64,000 nucleotides of DNA from [Flexibacter] sp. ATCC 35208 (GCF_001975825.1 NZ_MTKN01000045.1:1-64000), one strand, 5' to 3'; positions 8,772 to 17,710 are shown, counted from the first letter of the stretch. The notes: generated from the letters alone by a model not told the origin. Translations and numbers: made by a program.

Positions 8772-9740
8772 TTATCCGGGAGTAGGTGTATTCCTCTCCC
8801 TGATTATTTCCGCTGCAATACTAACCGCAATCTCTTCCGGGGTCTGACTCTTAATCTGCATACCCACAGGAGCGTGAATCCTTTGCAATACCTGAGAAGA
8901 GATTCCTTCCGCTTTATATCCTTCAAACAACTGTGTGATCTTAGCCTGACTCCCCAACATCCCTAAATACCTGAACTGTTTGTGGAGCAAAGCCCTGATC
9001 ACCACATCATCACTGCGGTACCCCATGGTCATGACCACTACATAATTATGCTGTCCTTCAGGTATCATTCCCTTCAGTTGACTGTAATCTTCTACGATCA
9101 CCTTCTCATGCGCACATTCATTCTGCAAAAACGTATTCAGCCCAGGCCTGTTATCATACACGTGGATATAAAAATCCAGCATAAACATGATTTTCGAAAA
9201 AGCTAAAGAACAATGTCCGCCCCCAACCAGGTATAAATGATCTCTATAGCCCAGTTGTTCTGTATAGACCCAGTTATCAGGTGAATGCATCATAAATTCC
9301 GAACTACCCGGCCCTTCCCTGAACTGTAATCCCGCAGGCGATAAATGCAGTAACCCATTTTTATACTGAGAAAGACAGTGAATAATCTGTTGAATCACAG
9401 CAGCTTCTTTGTTAGTAACACGATACAATAAGATTGTCTGTTCCCCGGAACAGATCATACCACTCTGATCTCCCGGACTACTTTTATCATGCACCTGTCT
9501 ACGTACCGCTGCCACTTCTTCTCCCTGCATTAACTGCTCTCTGGCCATCTCTACAAATTTGTGCTCCATAATCCCCCCTCCGATAGACCCCACCAGATTC
9601 CCCACAGCATTCACTGCCATGAAAAATCCTTGTCTGCCGGGACTACTCCCGTCACTCTGCAATACATACAGCAGCATGACGGGAATATGTTGCCGCAGAC
9701 TCTCACTGATCAATTCCCAGATGACTAACTTTTTCTTCAT
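8772..9740 (-). CDS. xdhC: XdhC family xanthine dehydrogenase maturation factor
   Basis: This 322-residue protein belongs to the family that binds sulfurated molybdenum cofactor and inserts it into xanthine dehydrogenase. The N-terminal XdhC/CoxI domain has RQGFFMAVNAVGNLVGSIGGG followed by MEHKFVEMAREQL. The C-terminal Rossmann-like domain has LYLVGGGHCSLAFSKIM and the GYRSDD / LGMLGSQAKI motifs. Its start lies 38 bases inside the 3' end of the large subunit gene, so the two are transcribed and probably translated together. Confidence 0.92.
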   Translation of the reverse strand: MKKKLVIWELISESLRQHIPVMLLYVLQSDGSSPGRQGFFMAVNAVGNLVGSIGGGIMEHKFVEMAREQLMQGEEVAAVRRQVHDKSSPGDQSGMICSGEQTILLYRVTNKEAAVIQQIIHCLSQYKNGLLHLSPAGLQFREGPGSSEFMMHSPDNWVYTEQLGYRDHLYLVGGGHCSLAFSKIMFMLDFYIHVYDNRPGLNTFLQNECAHEKVIVEDYSQLKGMIPEGQHNYVVVMTMGYRSDDVVIRALLHKQFRYLGMLGSQAKITQLFEGYKAEGISSQVLQRIHAPVGMQIKSQTPEEIAVSIAAEIIRERNTPTPG

Positions 9741-12003
9741 GGGCAGGAACGGGTTGTTTCGAATACAATGCCATCAATACTTTTTCAGGTGTCATGGGTG
9801 CTACAAACGGAATCAGGGCCTTCGGATGGAAAGCCAATATCGCATCCCTTAGCGCAAACCATGCACCTATGCCATACATCAGTGGCGGCTCTCCCACAGC
9901 TTTTGATCTGAAGATGGCCAGATTATCATTATCAGTATGTAAATGGTCAATGAGAATATCTTTTGGTACCGCATAGATGTCGGGCACTTTGTAAGTGGAC
10001 AGTGCATTCGATACCAGTTTTCCATGTTGGTTATAGATCACTTCTTCCAGCGTCATCCAGCCTATTCCCTGTACAATACCTCCTTCAATTTGTCCCCTGT
10101 CGATATCAGGGTTCATGCTTAGACCAAAATCGTGCACGACTTTCACGCTGTCGGTTTCATAGGTGCCGCGCAAACAATCGATGGTGACTTCAATAATAGC
10201 TGTACCGTATACATGATAGGCAAAAGGATGTCCTTTGCCTGTTTCATTATTATAATGAATAGTGGGAGTGGCATAATGACCATGTTCAGAGAGGGATACT
10301 CTTTGCTCAAAAGCAGTATTCACAAGGCGGAGCCAGTTCCATTCCGTAGGCGTACCATTCAATAATACAATTTCATTTTGAATAGTCAGCTGCCCGGGAG
10401 TGACTTTTAAATCCGCTGCTGCTAATGCCAATAATCTTTCTAACAATGCATTGCAGGCTATCCAGGTCGCTTTGCCATTCAGGTCCGCTGTAGCACTGGC
10501 CGCAGAAGGAGAGGTGTTCGCAATAGTATAAGTACTGGTCACATTGATCTTCACTCTCTCATAAGCAATGCCCAACGTCTGTGCGGCCACCTGCAATATT
10601 TTTGTATTCACACCCTGTCCCATCTCCACAGCACCGGTACTGATCCCTACACTCCCATCACTATATATATGTACCAGTGAGCGTGCATTATTCATCAGGG
10701 TATTTGTAAATGAGATACCAAAACAGATCGGCATCAGCGCTATGCCTTTTTTAACTAATAAATGTGCTTCATTAAAGGTATTGATAGCAGCACGTACATT
10801 CTCCAGCTCATACAATGCGACGGCTTTATCCCAGCAGGCGATGGCTTCGCTTTCCGCTAACTGTCCATAGGGAAATGGATCGCCTGTCTGAATTAAATTC
10901 GCTCTTTGAATCAGGGCTTTATCAATCTGCAAACCTGCAGCAGCAGCAGCTATCGCCGCTTCAATCACATACATGCCCTGTGGGCCTCCAAAACCCCGGA
11001 ATGCTGTATTGGGGGGCAAATGTGTTTTACAACTATACGCGGTCGCAGTTACATTTGGTATATAATACGCGTTGGTACAATGAAATAAAGTTCTTTGCAG
11101 CACAGCGGGAGAAAGGTCTGCACTGGCGCCGGCATTCTGGAAAAAAGTCACCTCATACGCCAGTATTTTTAACCGGCTATCCAACCCAATTTTAAAATCA
11201 GCCATATAAGGATGACGCTTTCCTGTCATGGCCATATCTTCCATTCTATGCAATGAATATTTCACAGGTTTATTCAGCAGATGTGCTGCCAGTGCGCACA
11301 ACGCTGCCCAGGTATTCGCCTGATCCTCTTTCCCGCCAAACCCTCCGCCAAGGCGGGATACGACTACCTCTAACCGGTGCATGGGAATACCCAATACCCG
11401 GGTAATGGTTCTTTGTACCGCAGTAGGTCCCTGGGTAGAAGAATATACTTTCAATGATCCATGTTCCTGCGGGATAGCGTATGCACCCTGCGTTTCAATA
11501 TAAAGATGTTCCTGTCCGTTGATGTCAATAGCACCTTCAAAGATATGTGTGCACTGTGACCATGCACTATTCGTATCTCCCTGTATCACTGATTTTGGTG
11601 GCATGATCAGTTCTCCTTTTGCCTGTGCCACTCTTGGATTCGTGATCACTTCCAATGGATCGATAATGGCCTGAATTTTCTTTACTGCCGCTCTTGCAGC
11701 ATCTCTGCTTTTTGCTACTACCAGTGCCAGCGGCATCCCTGCAAAATGAATATGATGATCGGCAAACAGGGGTTCATCCTGAATAATTCCACCGATCTGG
11801 TTTTCCCCGGGAATATCGCTTGCAGTGAAAATGCGTACCACCCCCGGTATCTGTAATGCCTCGGCAATTTCCAGCCGGCGCAGTATACCATGTGCCACAG
11901 GAGAGCCATAGGCCGCGGCAAAGAGCGTGCCCTGTAGTAGTGGCAAATCATCCAGGTACACCGAGGTACCTGTGACGTGGGTATCGGAGTCTATGTTTTT
12001 CAT
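9703..12003 (-). CDS. xdhB: Xanthine dehydrogenase, molybdopterin-binding subunit
   Basis: This 766-residue large subunit oxidises hypoxanthine and xanthine at the molybdenum centre. The a/b-hammerhead domain (DTHVTGTSVYLDDL near the N-terminus) is followed by Moco-binding motifs: RLGGGFGGKED, TAFRGFGGPQGM, EMGQGVNTKI and, near residue 704, AVGEPPLMYG with the catalytic Glu. The length is that of bipartite bacterial XdhB proteins. Its ATG overlaps the small-subunit stop by four bases and its 3' end overlaps xdhC by 38 bases, giving the order small subunit, large subunit, XdhC. Confidence 0.95.
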   Translation of the reverse strand: MKNIDSDTHVTGTSVYLDDLPLLQGTLFAAAYGSPVAHGILRRLEIAEALQIPGVVRIFTASDIPGENQIGGIIQDEPLFADHHIHFAGMPLALVVAKSRDAARAAVKKIQAIIDPLEVITNPRVAQAKGELIMPPKSVIQGDTNSAWSQCTHIFEGAIDINGQEHLYIETQGAYAIPQEHGSLKVYSSTQGPTAVQRTITRVLGIPMHRLEVVVSRLGGGFGGKEDQANTWAALCALAAHLLNKPVKYSLHRMEDMAMTGKRHPYMADFKIGLDSRLKILAYEVTFFQNAGASADLSPAVLQRTLFHCTNAYYIPNVTATAYSCKTHLPPNTAFRGFGGPQGMYVIEAAIAAAAAGLQIDKALIQRANLIQTGDPFPYGQLAESEAIACWDKAVALYELENVRAAINTFNEAHLLVKKGIALMPICFGISFTNTLMNNARSLVHIYSDGSVGISTGAVEMGQGVNTKILQVAAQTLGIAYERVKINVTSTYTIANTSPSAASATADLNGKATWIACNALLERLLALAAADLKVTPGQLTIQNEIVLLNGTPTEWNWLRLVNTAFEQRVSLSEHGHYATPTIHYNNETGKGHPFAYHVYGTAIIEVTIDCLRGTYETDSVKVVHDFGLSMNPDIDRGQIEGGIVQGIGWMTLEEVIYNQHGKLVSNALSTYKVPDIYAVPKDILIDHLHTDNDNLAIFRSKAVGEPPLMYGIGAWFALRDAILAFHPKALIPFVAPMTPEKVLMALYSKQPVPAHEEKVSHLGIDQ

Positions 12004-13472
12004 CGGATCAGGATGGCTGTTTCCAGTTGTGGAAACAGGGTAATAAAATGAGCCTTGAACAATTGTGCCAGTAATAATCGTTTGTAATCTTCCGTGCCTC
12101 TGGCATCAGAGATGGGGGTGACTTCCGTTTGCAACAGAAAGCTGGCTTCCCTGATCAGTGATTCAGTCAATAATTTGCCTGTCATGAACCGGGCAGTTTC
12201 CTTCAGCAGTTGTGGTACAGGTCCGACCCCACCTGCAGAAATGCGGATGTCGTCAATGATATCGTATTGCATGGTGATGCTGATAGCAGTATTCACGCTG
12301 GCAATATCGAGGTGGGTGCGCTTGCTCACTTTTTCAAAGTTGAACAAAGTATGTTGGCAAGGCAGATTGAACCAGATACGGGTGATGTATTCATCACCTG
12401 ATTTGTTCAGTTGTTTATAGCCTTTGAATAAATGTCTGAGGGGGAGTTCTCTTTCTTTTCGTCCGTCGCTAAGTACGAGGGTGGCATCCAGTGCCAGGAA
12501 AAAAATAGAGAAATCGCCAATGGGGGAGGCGTTGATAAAATTACCAGCGATAGTGGCCATGTTCCGGATCTGGGTAGAGCTCACCTTTTTCAGGTAATTA
12601 TTTAAATAAGGAAAGTAAGCCTGTAATAAGGGGGATGCTAACAGGTCCGAGACGGTGGTAGCGGCGCCCAGTATGCATTTGTTTCCTTCCTGCCGGATGC
12701 CTTTCAGTGCAGGTTGATCATACAGGAATCGCAGCGCTTTTTTTCCAAGGGCGTCGTGTTGTTGTACATACAGGTCGGTCCCTCCGCCAATAGGCTGCGC
12801 TTTTACATCATCGGCAGATTCCAGTGTGCTATGGAGTGTGCGTAACCGGGCTGGAATTTGTACAAAATAATCAGGCAATATCTGTGCACCGGCAGCGTAT
12901 TGTGCCGGCGTCGTACCATTCCGGGGTTGTAATATTTCTGCTACCCTGGCGGCAGCTCTTTCTATGGATTTATAACCGGTGCAGCGACAGATGTTTCCAT
13001 CTATGGCGGCAATGGCATTTGTCAATGTCGGTGCCTGATGGCTGAGGCAAAATCCCGTGAGGGACATGACAAAACCCGGTGTGCAGAAGCCACATTGGGT
13101 AGCGGCACATTCCTGCATGGCATATTGGACTGCGGTGAGTGAGCCTGGCAGGTTAATCCCCTCAATGGTCACCACGTGTTTACCTCTTACATTACCCAGC
13201 GGGGTTAGGCAGGAGGTAAAGGAACGGTAATGCATGGCCCCGTTTTGTAATTCCCCTATTAAAACGGTGCATGCTCCGCAGTCGCCCTCATTGCAGCCGA
13301 TCTTTGTACCGGGCAGATGCTGATGGTACCGGATAAAATCCAGCAACAGCATACCTGGGGGAAGAGCGGTACCAATGTCGTCATTATTTAGAATGAAGCG
13401 TAGCAATGTGGAAATGGGTTTATTGGAAGATAATAAAAAAATGCCAGAAAAGCAATTCCCCCGATTAGCCAT
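12000..13472 (-). CDS. xdhA: Xanthine dehydrogenase, small subunit (2Fe-2S and FAD)
   Basis: This subunit carries electrons from molybdenum to NAD+. Two iron-sulfur domains are visible: the plant-type GCNEGDCGACTVL and the second cluster CGFCTPGFVMS...CRCTGYKS. The FAD domain has PIGGGTDLYVQ and TIAGNFINASPIGD. The start is uncertain. ATG 13472 (490 residues) is chosen because it forms TAATG with the stop of the upstream Abi remnant; an in-frame ATG at 13499 lies within that remnant. Compared with the usual start just before the ISFIL-type strand, about 20 N-terminal residues are extra. No separate promoter was recognised. Confidence 0.9.
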   Translation of the reverse strand: MANRGNCFSGIFLLSSNKPISTLLRFILNNDDIGTALPPGMLLLDFIRYHQHLPGTKIGCNEGDCGACTVLIGELQNGAMHYRSFTSCLTPLGNVRGKHVVTIEGINLPGSLTAVQYAMQECAATQCGFCTPGFVMSLTGFCLSHQAPTLTNAIAAIDGNICRCTGYKSIERAAARVAEILQPRNGTTPAQYAAGAQILPDYFVQIPARLRTLHSTLESADDVKAQPIGGGTDLYVQQHDALGKKALRFLYDQPALKGIRQEGNKCILGAATTVSDLLASPLLQAYFPYLNNYLKKVSSTQIRNMATIAGNFINASPIGDFSIFFLALDATLVLSDGRKERELPLRHLFKGYKQLNKSGDEYITRIWFNLPCQHTLFNFEKVSKRTHLDIASVNTAISITMQYDIIDDIRISAGGVGPVPQLLKETARFMTGKLLTESLIREASFLLQTEVTPISDARGTEDYKRLLLAQLFKAHFITLFPQLETAILIR

Positions 13473-13674
13473 TACTGCCAGATAGCTTCCTCTTTCCAAT
13501 TTTCAGTAAATCCCATATGTACATAGTCAATATCCGGATTACTATTGATAAGCTGTAGAAGATTAGATTTGAATTTCGAGCTAAATCATCTTCAGGTAGG
13601 ATGTTTAGACCTTTCTGTTGAAGCAGCTCAATTTGCTCTTCAATAGAAAGAGGTGGTGTAGTAAACAAATTCAT
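13472..13674 (-). pseudogene. Abi-family (AbiD/F-like) remnant with internal deletion
   Basis: The first 45 or so codons (MNLFTTPPLSIEEQIELLQQ, then KGL...ARNSNLIFYSL) match the start of Abi_2-type abortive-infection proteins. In a different frame the last codons read LINSNPDIDYVHMGFTENW and KEEAIWQ then stop, the typical C-terminus of the same family. About 250 central residues are missing, so one internal deletion has joined the ends out of frame. The TAA stop overlaps the xdhA start as TAATG. It is a non-functional scar of a phage-defence gene. Confidence 0.75.
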
Positions 13675-13910
13675 AAATGTGATGAAATTTGCCGGCCTGT
13701 ATTTTTTGGAGTCAAAATAGGCTGGCTACAACGTGGTCTTAAAATAAAATAGCCTGCCAAATTTGCCCTTGCAAGCAGAGGGGTGGCAGACTGTGTTACT
13801 ACAAATCTAATGATATTTTTATTAGATAAAAAACTTTTTATAAGACATTTTATTGGAATTCCAGTCTTTTTCGACAGCTCTATATCAGGCCTTCGACGCT
13901 TCTTCGTCAC

Positions 13911-13955
13911 TAAAAGGTCACCTCAATATCCCCTAGATAATGAAGTGACCTTTTA
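13911..13955. terminator. Inverted repeat, possible terminator
   Basis: Perfect 11-base arms TAAAAGGTCAC and GTGACCTTTTA enclose a 23-base loop. The long loop and the position upstream of both flanking units make a regulatory or scar role as likely as termination. Confidence 0.4.
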
Positions 13956-13978
13956 ATGCCCTTTTGGTAACGAAGTAA

Positions 13979-14044
13979 TACCGGAATCATACCGAACTTA
14001 TACCGGAGTTATACCCGAGTTATACTGAACTTGTAGTATACTTG
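13979..14044 (+). repeat. Six 11-base degenerate tandem repeats upstream of the ThuA gene
   Basis: The units read TACCGGAATCA, TACCGAACTTA, TACCGGAGTTA, TACCCGAGTTA, TACTGAACTTG and TAGTATACTTG. They end four bases before ATG 14049. The spacing equals about one helical turn, so a protein could bind all copies on one face of the DNA. The role is not known. Confidence 0.7.
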
Positions 14045-14048
14045 ACCT

Positions 14049-14861
14049 ATGAAACCACTTACCTTCTTCTTAGCATCACTCCTCTACCTCTCCCCCGGAT
14101 TCTCCCAGAAAATCCTCGCCTTCTACACTGCCAAAGAAGACGCCGCCCACATCAGCTTTGTCCACGAAGCCAACAAATGGTTCCCCACCGCCCTCGCCCA
14201 ATACCACTGGACCTACGACTCCACCAACGACTGGAGCAAGTGCAACCCTGATACCCTGGCCAGATACAACGTCATTCTCTTCCTGGACACCCGTCCGGAA
14301 GCTCCTGCTCAAAGAGCAGCCTTTCAAAAATATATGGAACAGGGCGGCGCCTGGATGGGATTTCACTTTTCCGCCTTCGCCCTCACCCCTTCGGCATACA
14401 ACCAGGATTGGGATTGGTTTCACAACACCTTCCTGGGCTCCGGATCTTATGGTAGCAATACCTGGCGACCGACTTCCGCCGTATTAAGAGTAGAAAACAA
14501 ACAACATAAAATCGTTCATGACCTGCCGGATACCTTCCGGTCAGCACCAAATGAATGGTATCGGTGGTCCAACGACCTCCGGAAGAATAAGGATATTACC
14601 ATCTTATTGTCCATCGATCCTGCCAGTTTCCCCCTTGGTACCGGACCTAAACCCAGTGAAATCTGGCATGGTGGCTATTACCCGGTAGCATGGACCAATA
14701 AACGGTATAAAATGGTCTATGTAAACATGGGGCATAATGACATTGACTATGAGCATGGTACTAATAAGGAATTATCTTATACATTCTCAAACCCTTACCA
14801 GAACAGGTTTATACTCAACTCTCTATTTTACTTAATAAATTCAAGTAGAATATTACCCTAA
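14049..14861 (+). CDS. ThuA-like domain protein, secreted
   Basis: A 270-residue protein with a cleavable signal peptide (MKPLTFFLASLLYLSPGFSQ) followed by a ThuA-like glutamine-amidotransferase-type fold. Visible features are KILAFYTAKEDAAHISFVHE, the strand-rich NVILFLDTRPE, the YMEQGGAWMGFHFSAF motif and the late EIWHGGYYPVAW and YVNMGHND segments. ThuA relatives occur in trehalose and other sugar utilisation loci of Bacteroidota, and their exact reaction is unsettled. It is exported to the periplasm or beyond. An array of 11-base repeats lies directly upstream of its start. Confidence 0.8.
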   Translation: MKPLTFFLASLLYLSPGFSQKILAFYTAKEDAAHISFVHEANKWFPTALAQYHWTYDSTNDWSKCNPDTLARYNVILFLDTRPEAPAQRAAFQKYMEQGGAWMGFHFSAFALTPSAYNQDWDWFHNTFLGSGSYGSNTWRPTSAVLRVENKQHKIVHDLPDTFRSAPNEWYRWSNDLRKNKDITILLSIDPASFPLGTGPKPSEIWHGGYYPVAWTNKRYKMVYVNMGHNDIDYEHGTNKELSYTFSNPYQNRFILNSLFYLINSSRILP

Positions 14862-14928
14862 TGCTGACAATATTTTGCTTAATATTTACAATATTTCCTG
14901 ACAGAATCAGGTTAACTTTGACCTTGGA

Positions 14929-15531
14929 ATGCTTATGAGTGATTCGCGTGTAAATACGCAAATGTTTGCTTCTGATGATGCCTTTGACCTGGTCTATCCA
15001 CAAGGGATTCAACAATTGTCAAAGAGGCACTGGACTCCGCTTCAGATCGCTACGGCGTCTGCAGCGTTCCTGGCTGAAAAGCCGGGTTCCAGAATCCTGG
15101 ATATAGGTAGTGGAGTTGGTAAATTCTGCCTGATAGGGGCATGTTTTCACCCAAAATCTTATTTTTACGGAATCGAACAACGAAAAGAGCTGTACCTGTA
15201 CGCCAGAACTGCAAAGGAAGTATTGAAGGTGGACAATGCCGATTTTATTTTAGGTAACTTCACCCGTTTTAACGCAGACCAGTACGATGGTTTTTACTTT
15301 TACAATTCATTTTTTGAACATCTGAGTCCAGAAGATGGTATCGACCAGCAGATCAACTATTCAACAAGTCTTTACGATTATTATACCCTCTATATGCAGG
15401 ATATAATGGATCAAAGGGTTTCGGGCACCCGACTAGTCACCTATTATAGTATGGGCGATGAAGTTCCGGATAGTTATCAGCTAGTAGACGCTTCGGATGA
15501 TATGCTTCTGAAAATGTGGATAAAACGTTAA
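14929..15531 (+). CDS. Class I SAM-dependent methyltransferase
   Basis: A 200-residue putative methyltransferase. Motif I, RILDIGSGVGKFCLIGA, lies near residues 57-75. It is followed by FYGIEQRKELYLYA (acidic residue after beta-2) and FILGNFTRFNADQYDGFYFYN (motif IV region), a typical Rossmann SAM-binding order. The target is not evident. Start 14929 or the in-frame ATG at 14935 (MSDSRVNT) are equally possible. The 3' end overlaps the next small gene by 16 bases, so the two probably share a transcript that ends at the terminator at 15800. Confidence 0.82.
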   Translation: MLMSDSRVNTQMFASDDAFDLVYPQGIQQLSKRHWTPLQIATASAAFLAEKPGSRILDIGSGVGKFCLIGACFHPKSYFYGIEQRKELYLYARTAKEVLKVDNADFILGNFTRFNADQYDGFYFYNSFFEHLSPEDGIDQQINYSTSLYDYYTLYMQDIMDQRVSGTRLVTYYSMGDEVPDSYQLVDASDDMLLKMWIKR

Positions 15532-15794
15532 CGGAAAAATTGATTAATGACATGAAAACAGCAGAATTAGCGTCGAAGATAATCGTCCAACTAAAAAATG
15601 CAAAAGACGACGGCGCAGTTGAAGCTTTATTAGATGTTTCTCTAAAAGAAATGGAAGCAAGCAAAATTTCCATCAGACAACTGGAAGAGAAACTGGAAGA
15701 AGTGTCACCTCTGGAAGTAGATAGTGTTCAATGGATGAACCTGCGCTACACGCGTATCTATCTTCGAAAGCAGGAGGAACTACAAGAAATTTAA
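15516..15794 (+). CDS. Small hypothetical helical protein
   Basis: I do not recognise this protein. From the GTG at 15516 it has 92 residues; an in-frame ATG at 15552 would give 80. It is rich in Lys and Glu, with predicted long helices (IIVQLKNAKDDGAVEALLDV and ISIRQLEEKLEEV) suggesting a coiled-coil. It overlaps the methyltransferase by 16 bases and is followed within five bases by a strong terminator, which supports a real translated gene in that operon. Confidence 0.55.
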   Translation: MDKTLTEKLINDMKTAELASKIIVQLKNAKDDGAVEALLDVSLKEMEASKISIRQLEEKLEEVSPLEVDSVQWMNLRYTRIYLRKQEELQEI

Positions 15795-15799
15795 TAAGG

Positions 15800-15829
15800 A
15801 AGGCCCCGGCAGAAGTCGGGGCCTTTTTA
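15800..15829 (+). terminator. Rho-independent terminator
   Basis: The GC-rich stem AAGGCCCCG / CGGGGCCTT is followed by a T run, just after the small gene ending at 15794. Confidence 0.9.
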
Positions 15830-15867
15830 TTACTAGTGATTTATAGTGAGAATTACTTGTTCAAAAT

Positions 15868-16545
15868 TTAACGGTCATGTCTGCCATGGTCTCCACCACG
15901 TCCACCACCATTTCCTCCATTTCCTTCATGACCACGTCCGTCACCGTTCCAACCTGGACCATTTCCTTCATGACCACGTCCGTCACCGTTCCAACCTGGA
16001 CCACCGCCTTCATGACCGCGTCCGCCACCGTTCCAACCTGGACCACCGCCTTCATGACCGCGTCCGCCACCGTTCCAACCGGGACCACCACCTTCATGAC
16101 CACGTCCGCCATAATATCCGCCACCTCCATGAGGTTGTGCAGCGAAGTAACGTGGATTACGTGAATCTCTGATGATCGTCTGACGGCCCCATGCTCCTCT
16201 ATATCCTGCATATCTGTTCCTGTAAATACCAGGGTTCAGGTAAGGACGGGGATCATTTACCACTACTTTATAACCGCGATAAAGGTCATAATGAAAGCGT
16301 GGAGGCAAAGCCGGTGCAAACACCCATCTGCTTCCTTCCAGGTATATAAACTGGCGTTCAGGTACGTAATAATATGCGTCGATATCTGGCATATAGTAAT
16401 ATTCAGCATAATCATAACCCTCAGGTCCCCACGCTGGCTGGCTACCAATATTCACGTTCACATTAAACCTAACCTGTGCGTCTGCCTTATAACCGTATAT
16501 TGAACCAATGGCTACTAAACAGGTAATAAGAACTATCTTTTTCAT
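15868..16545 (-). CDS. Secreted glycine-rich repeat protein
   Basis: A 225-residue exported protein of unknown function. Start 16545 is chosen because MKKIVLITCLVAIGSIYGYK then ADAQ is a clean signal peptide. A Tyr-rich middle (YYYMPDIDAYYYVPERQFIY, then WVFAPALPPRFHYDLYRGYK and NDPRPYLNPG) resembles a group of Bacteroidota envelope proteins. The C-terminal third is a tandem array of four full and one partial 14-residue units (GRGHEGGGPGWNGG with G/D and G/N changes). The array is encoded by near-identical 42-base DNA repeats at about 15912-16115. Copy number may vary between strains. Confidence 0.75.
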   Translation of the reverse strand: MKKIVLITCLVAIGSIYGYKADAQVRFNVNVNIGSQPAWGPEGYDYAEYYYMPDIDAYYYVPERQFIYLEGSRWVFAPALPPRFHYDLYRGYKVVVNDPRPYLNPGIYRNRYAGYRGAWGRQTIIRDSRNPRYFAAQPHGGGGYYGGRGHEGGGPGWNGGGRGHEGGGPGWNGGGRGHEGGGPGWNGDGRGHEGNGPGWNGDGRGHEGNGGNGGGRGGDHGRHDR

Positions 16546-16971
16546 AACAAGTTGTTTTATACTTATCAATAGCCAAATAGAATGCCAAACTTTAACAATC
16601 TGCTGAAACCCTTATCTGGTAAGGGATGTGGGTGTGATGCCGGACTGCTTTTTAAAGGAACTGCTACATGGCTGAGGGTGATTTCTGAACAAGTGAATTG
16701 ATTATCAGAGAGGATGATTTTATCCTACTACAAACGTGTTATATGGTACCCGATTGTTAAAGGTATGGGTAAATCCTTAGTCCAATTATATATACATGAC
16801 CGTTATACATTGTCCGGGTCATCGCTGTTAATGGAAAGATAATATCTTCTTTGGAGATATGACCCGGATGGGTTTGTCGAAAAATTCCTATATTCAACAC
16901 CGGAATTGTAACAATACCACGTTTATAAGACCCAATAGATCACCCCATTTTTAAACCTTGTAAATCCCCTA
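16546..16971. other. Intergenic region with an AraC-tail scrap
   Basis: This 426-base gap carries on the minus strand at 16612-16668 the codons CSSSFKKQSGITPTSLTR then stop. They resemble the last helix of an AraC-type DNA-binding domain and have no gene in front of them. A short inverted repeat around GACCCGG/CCGGGTC (16815-16875) is also present. No intact gene was seen. Confidence 0.4.
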
Positions 16972-17628
16972 ATGAGATATCTTTCCTACTTTTTTTATAT
17001 CGGTTGGCACTGGGGCATCAGCATGGCATTTTTTATCATCTGGTATGAGATTCGCGGCGAAAAGCAGTTCGGTGTAAAGACAATCGGCACAGATGACCTG
17101 GTAAAACATTTACCGGCAGCAGAGCTGGAGCATGCATCTATGTATGAACCCGTGAACTATTACACAGGTAGCTGGTTATTTGATCATGTAGAAAAACATG
17201 AGCTGGATACTGCATTCCTGGATGTAGGTTGTGGTAAAGGGAGAGTGCTGGCCATCGCTGCTGCATATGGATTCAAACAGATCACCGGCATCGATTTTTC
17301 TCCGAAGTTATATAGTGATGCACTTGAAACCGCTACCTCCCTGGAGACCAGGTATGCCGGTTGTAAAGTTGATATTATATGTGCAGACGCCAGAAAATAT
17401 GATATTCCCGACCAGGTAGGTGTGATCTTCCTTTTCAATCCATTTGACGAGGTGATCATGGATGATTTTATCAGCCAGGTCATGGAGAGCCTGATCCGGA
17501 ACCCCCGGCCGCTAAAGATCTTATACGCCAACCCCCAATGTAAACAACTTTGGTTGGATGCAGGTTTTAAAGAGCTGGATGCGTTTGAGAAACTGAAATA
17601 TCTGAGAGGATCAGTATTGACATTTTAA
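16972..17628 (+). CDS. SAM-dependent methyltransferase with N-terminal membrane-like segment
   Basis: A 218-residue protein whose first 25 residues (YLSYFFYIGWHWGISMAFFI) form a hydrophobic, possibly membrane-anchoring helix. A methyltransferase core follows: AFLDVGCGKGRVLAIAA (motif I), FKQITGIDFSPKLY (motif II), DIICADARKYDIPD and VIFLFNPFDE (motif IV). The substrate is unknown. It stands alone between a 426-base gap and the OsmC gene. Confidence 0.8.
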   Translation: MRYLSYFFYIGWHWGISMAFFIIWYEIRGEKQFGVKTIGTDDLVKHLPAAELEHASMYEPVNYYTGSWLFDHVEKHELDTAFLDVGCGKGRVLAIAAAYGFKQITGIDFSPKLYSDALETATSLETRYAGCKVDIICADARKYDIPDQVGVIFLFNPFDEVIMDDFISQVMESLIRNPRPLKILYANPQCKQLWLDAGFKELDAFEKLKYLRGSVLTF

Positions 17629-17710
17629 CCCAGGTTAAAATTATTGTGCTGAGAAAGATTCAATTTTACATCAACAAACAAATACACAAAAAACCTAAAA
17701 ACCAGATATT

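Larger units (their letters stand above)
13675..14048. other. Intergenic region with a hairpin and short tandem repeats
   Basis: This 374-base gap separates divergent transcription units. It contains the inverted repeat at 13911-13955 and the 11-base tandem array at 13979-14044, described separately. An open frame at 13671-13910 on the minus strand has no recognisable protein character. No other feature was seen. Confidence 0.5.

Noticed and set aside
13671..13910. Minus-strand frame of 79 codons upstream of the Abi remnant
   Set aside because: Composition is not protein-like, no family is recognised, and it spans likely intergenic structure.
15868..16172. Short 42-base repeats as a possible CRISPR array
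   Set aside because: The repeats are adjacent without spacers and lie in frame within a Gly-rich coding sequence, so they encode protein repeats.
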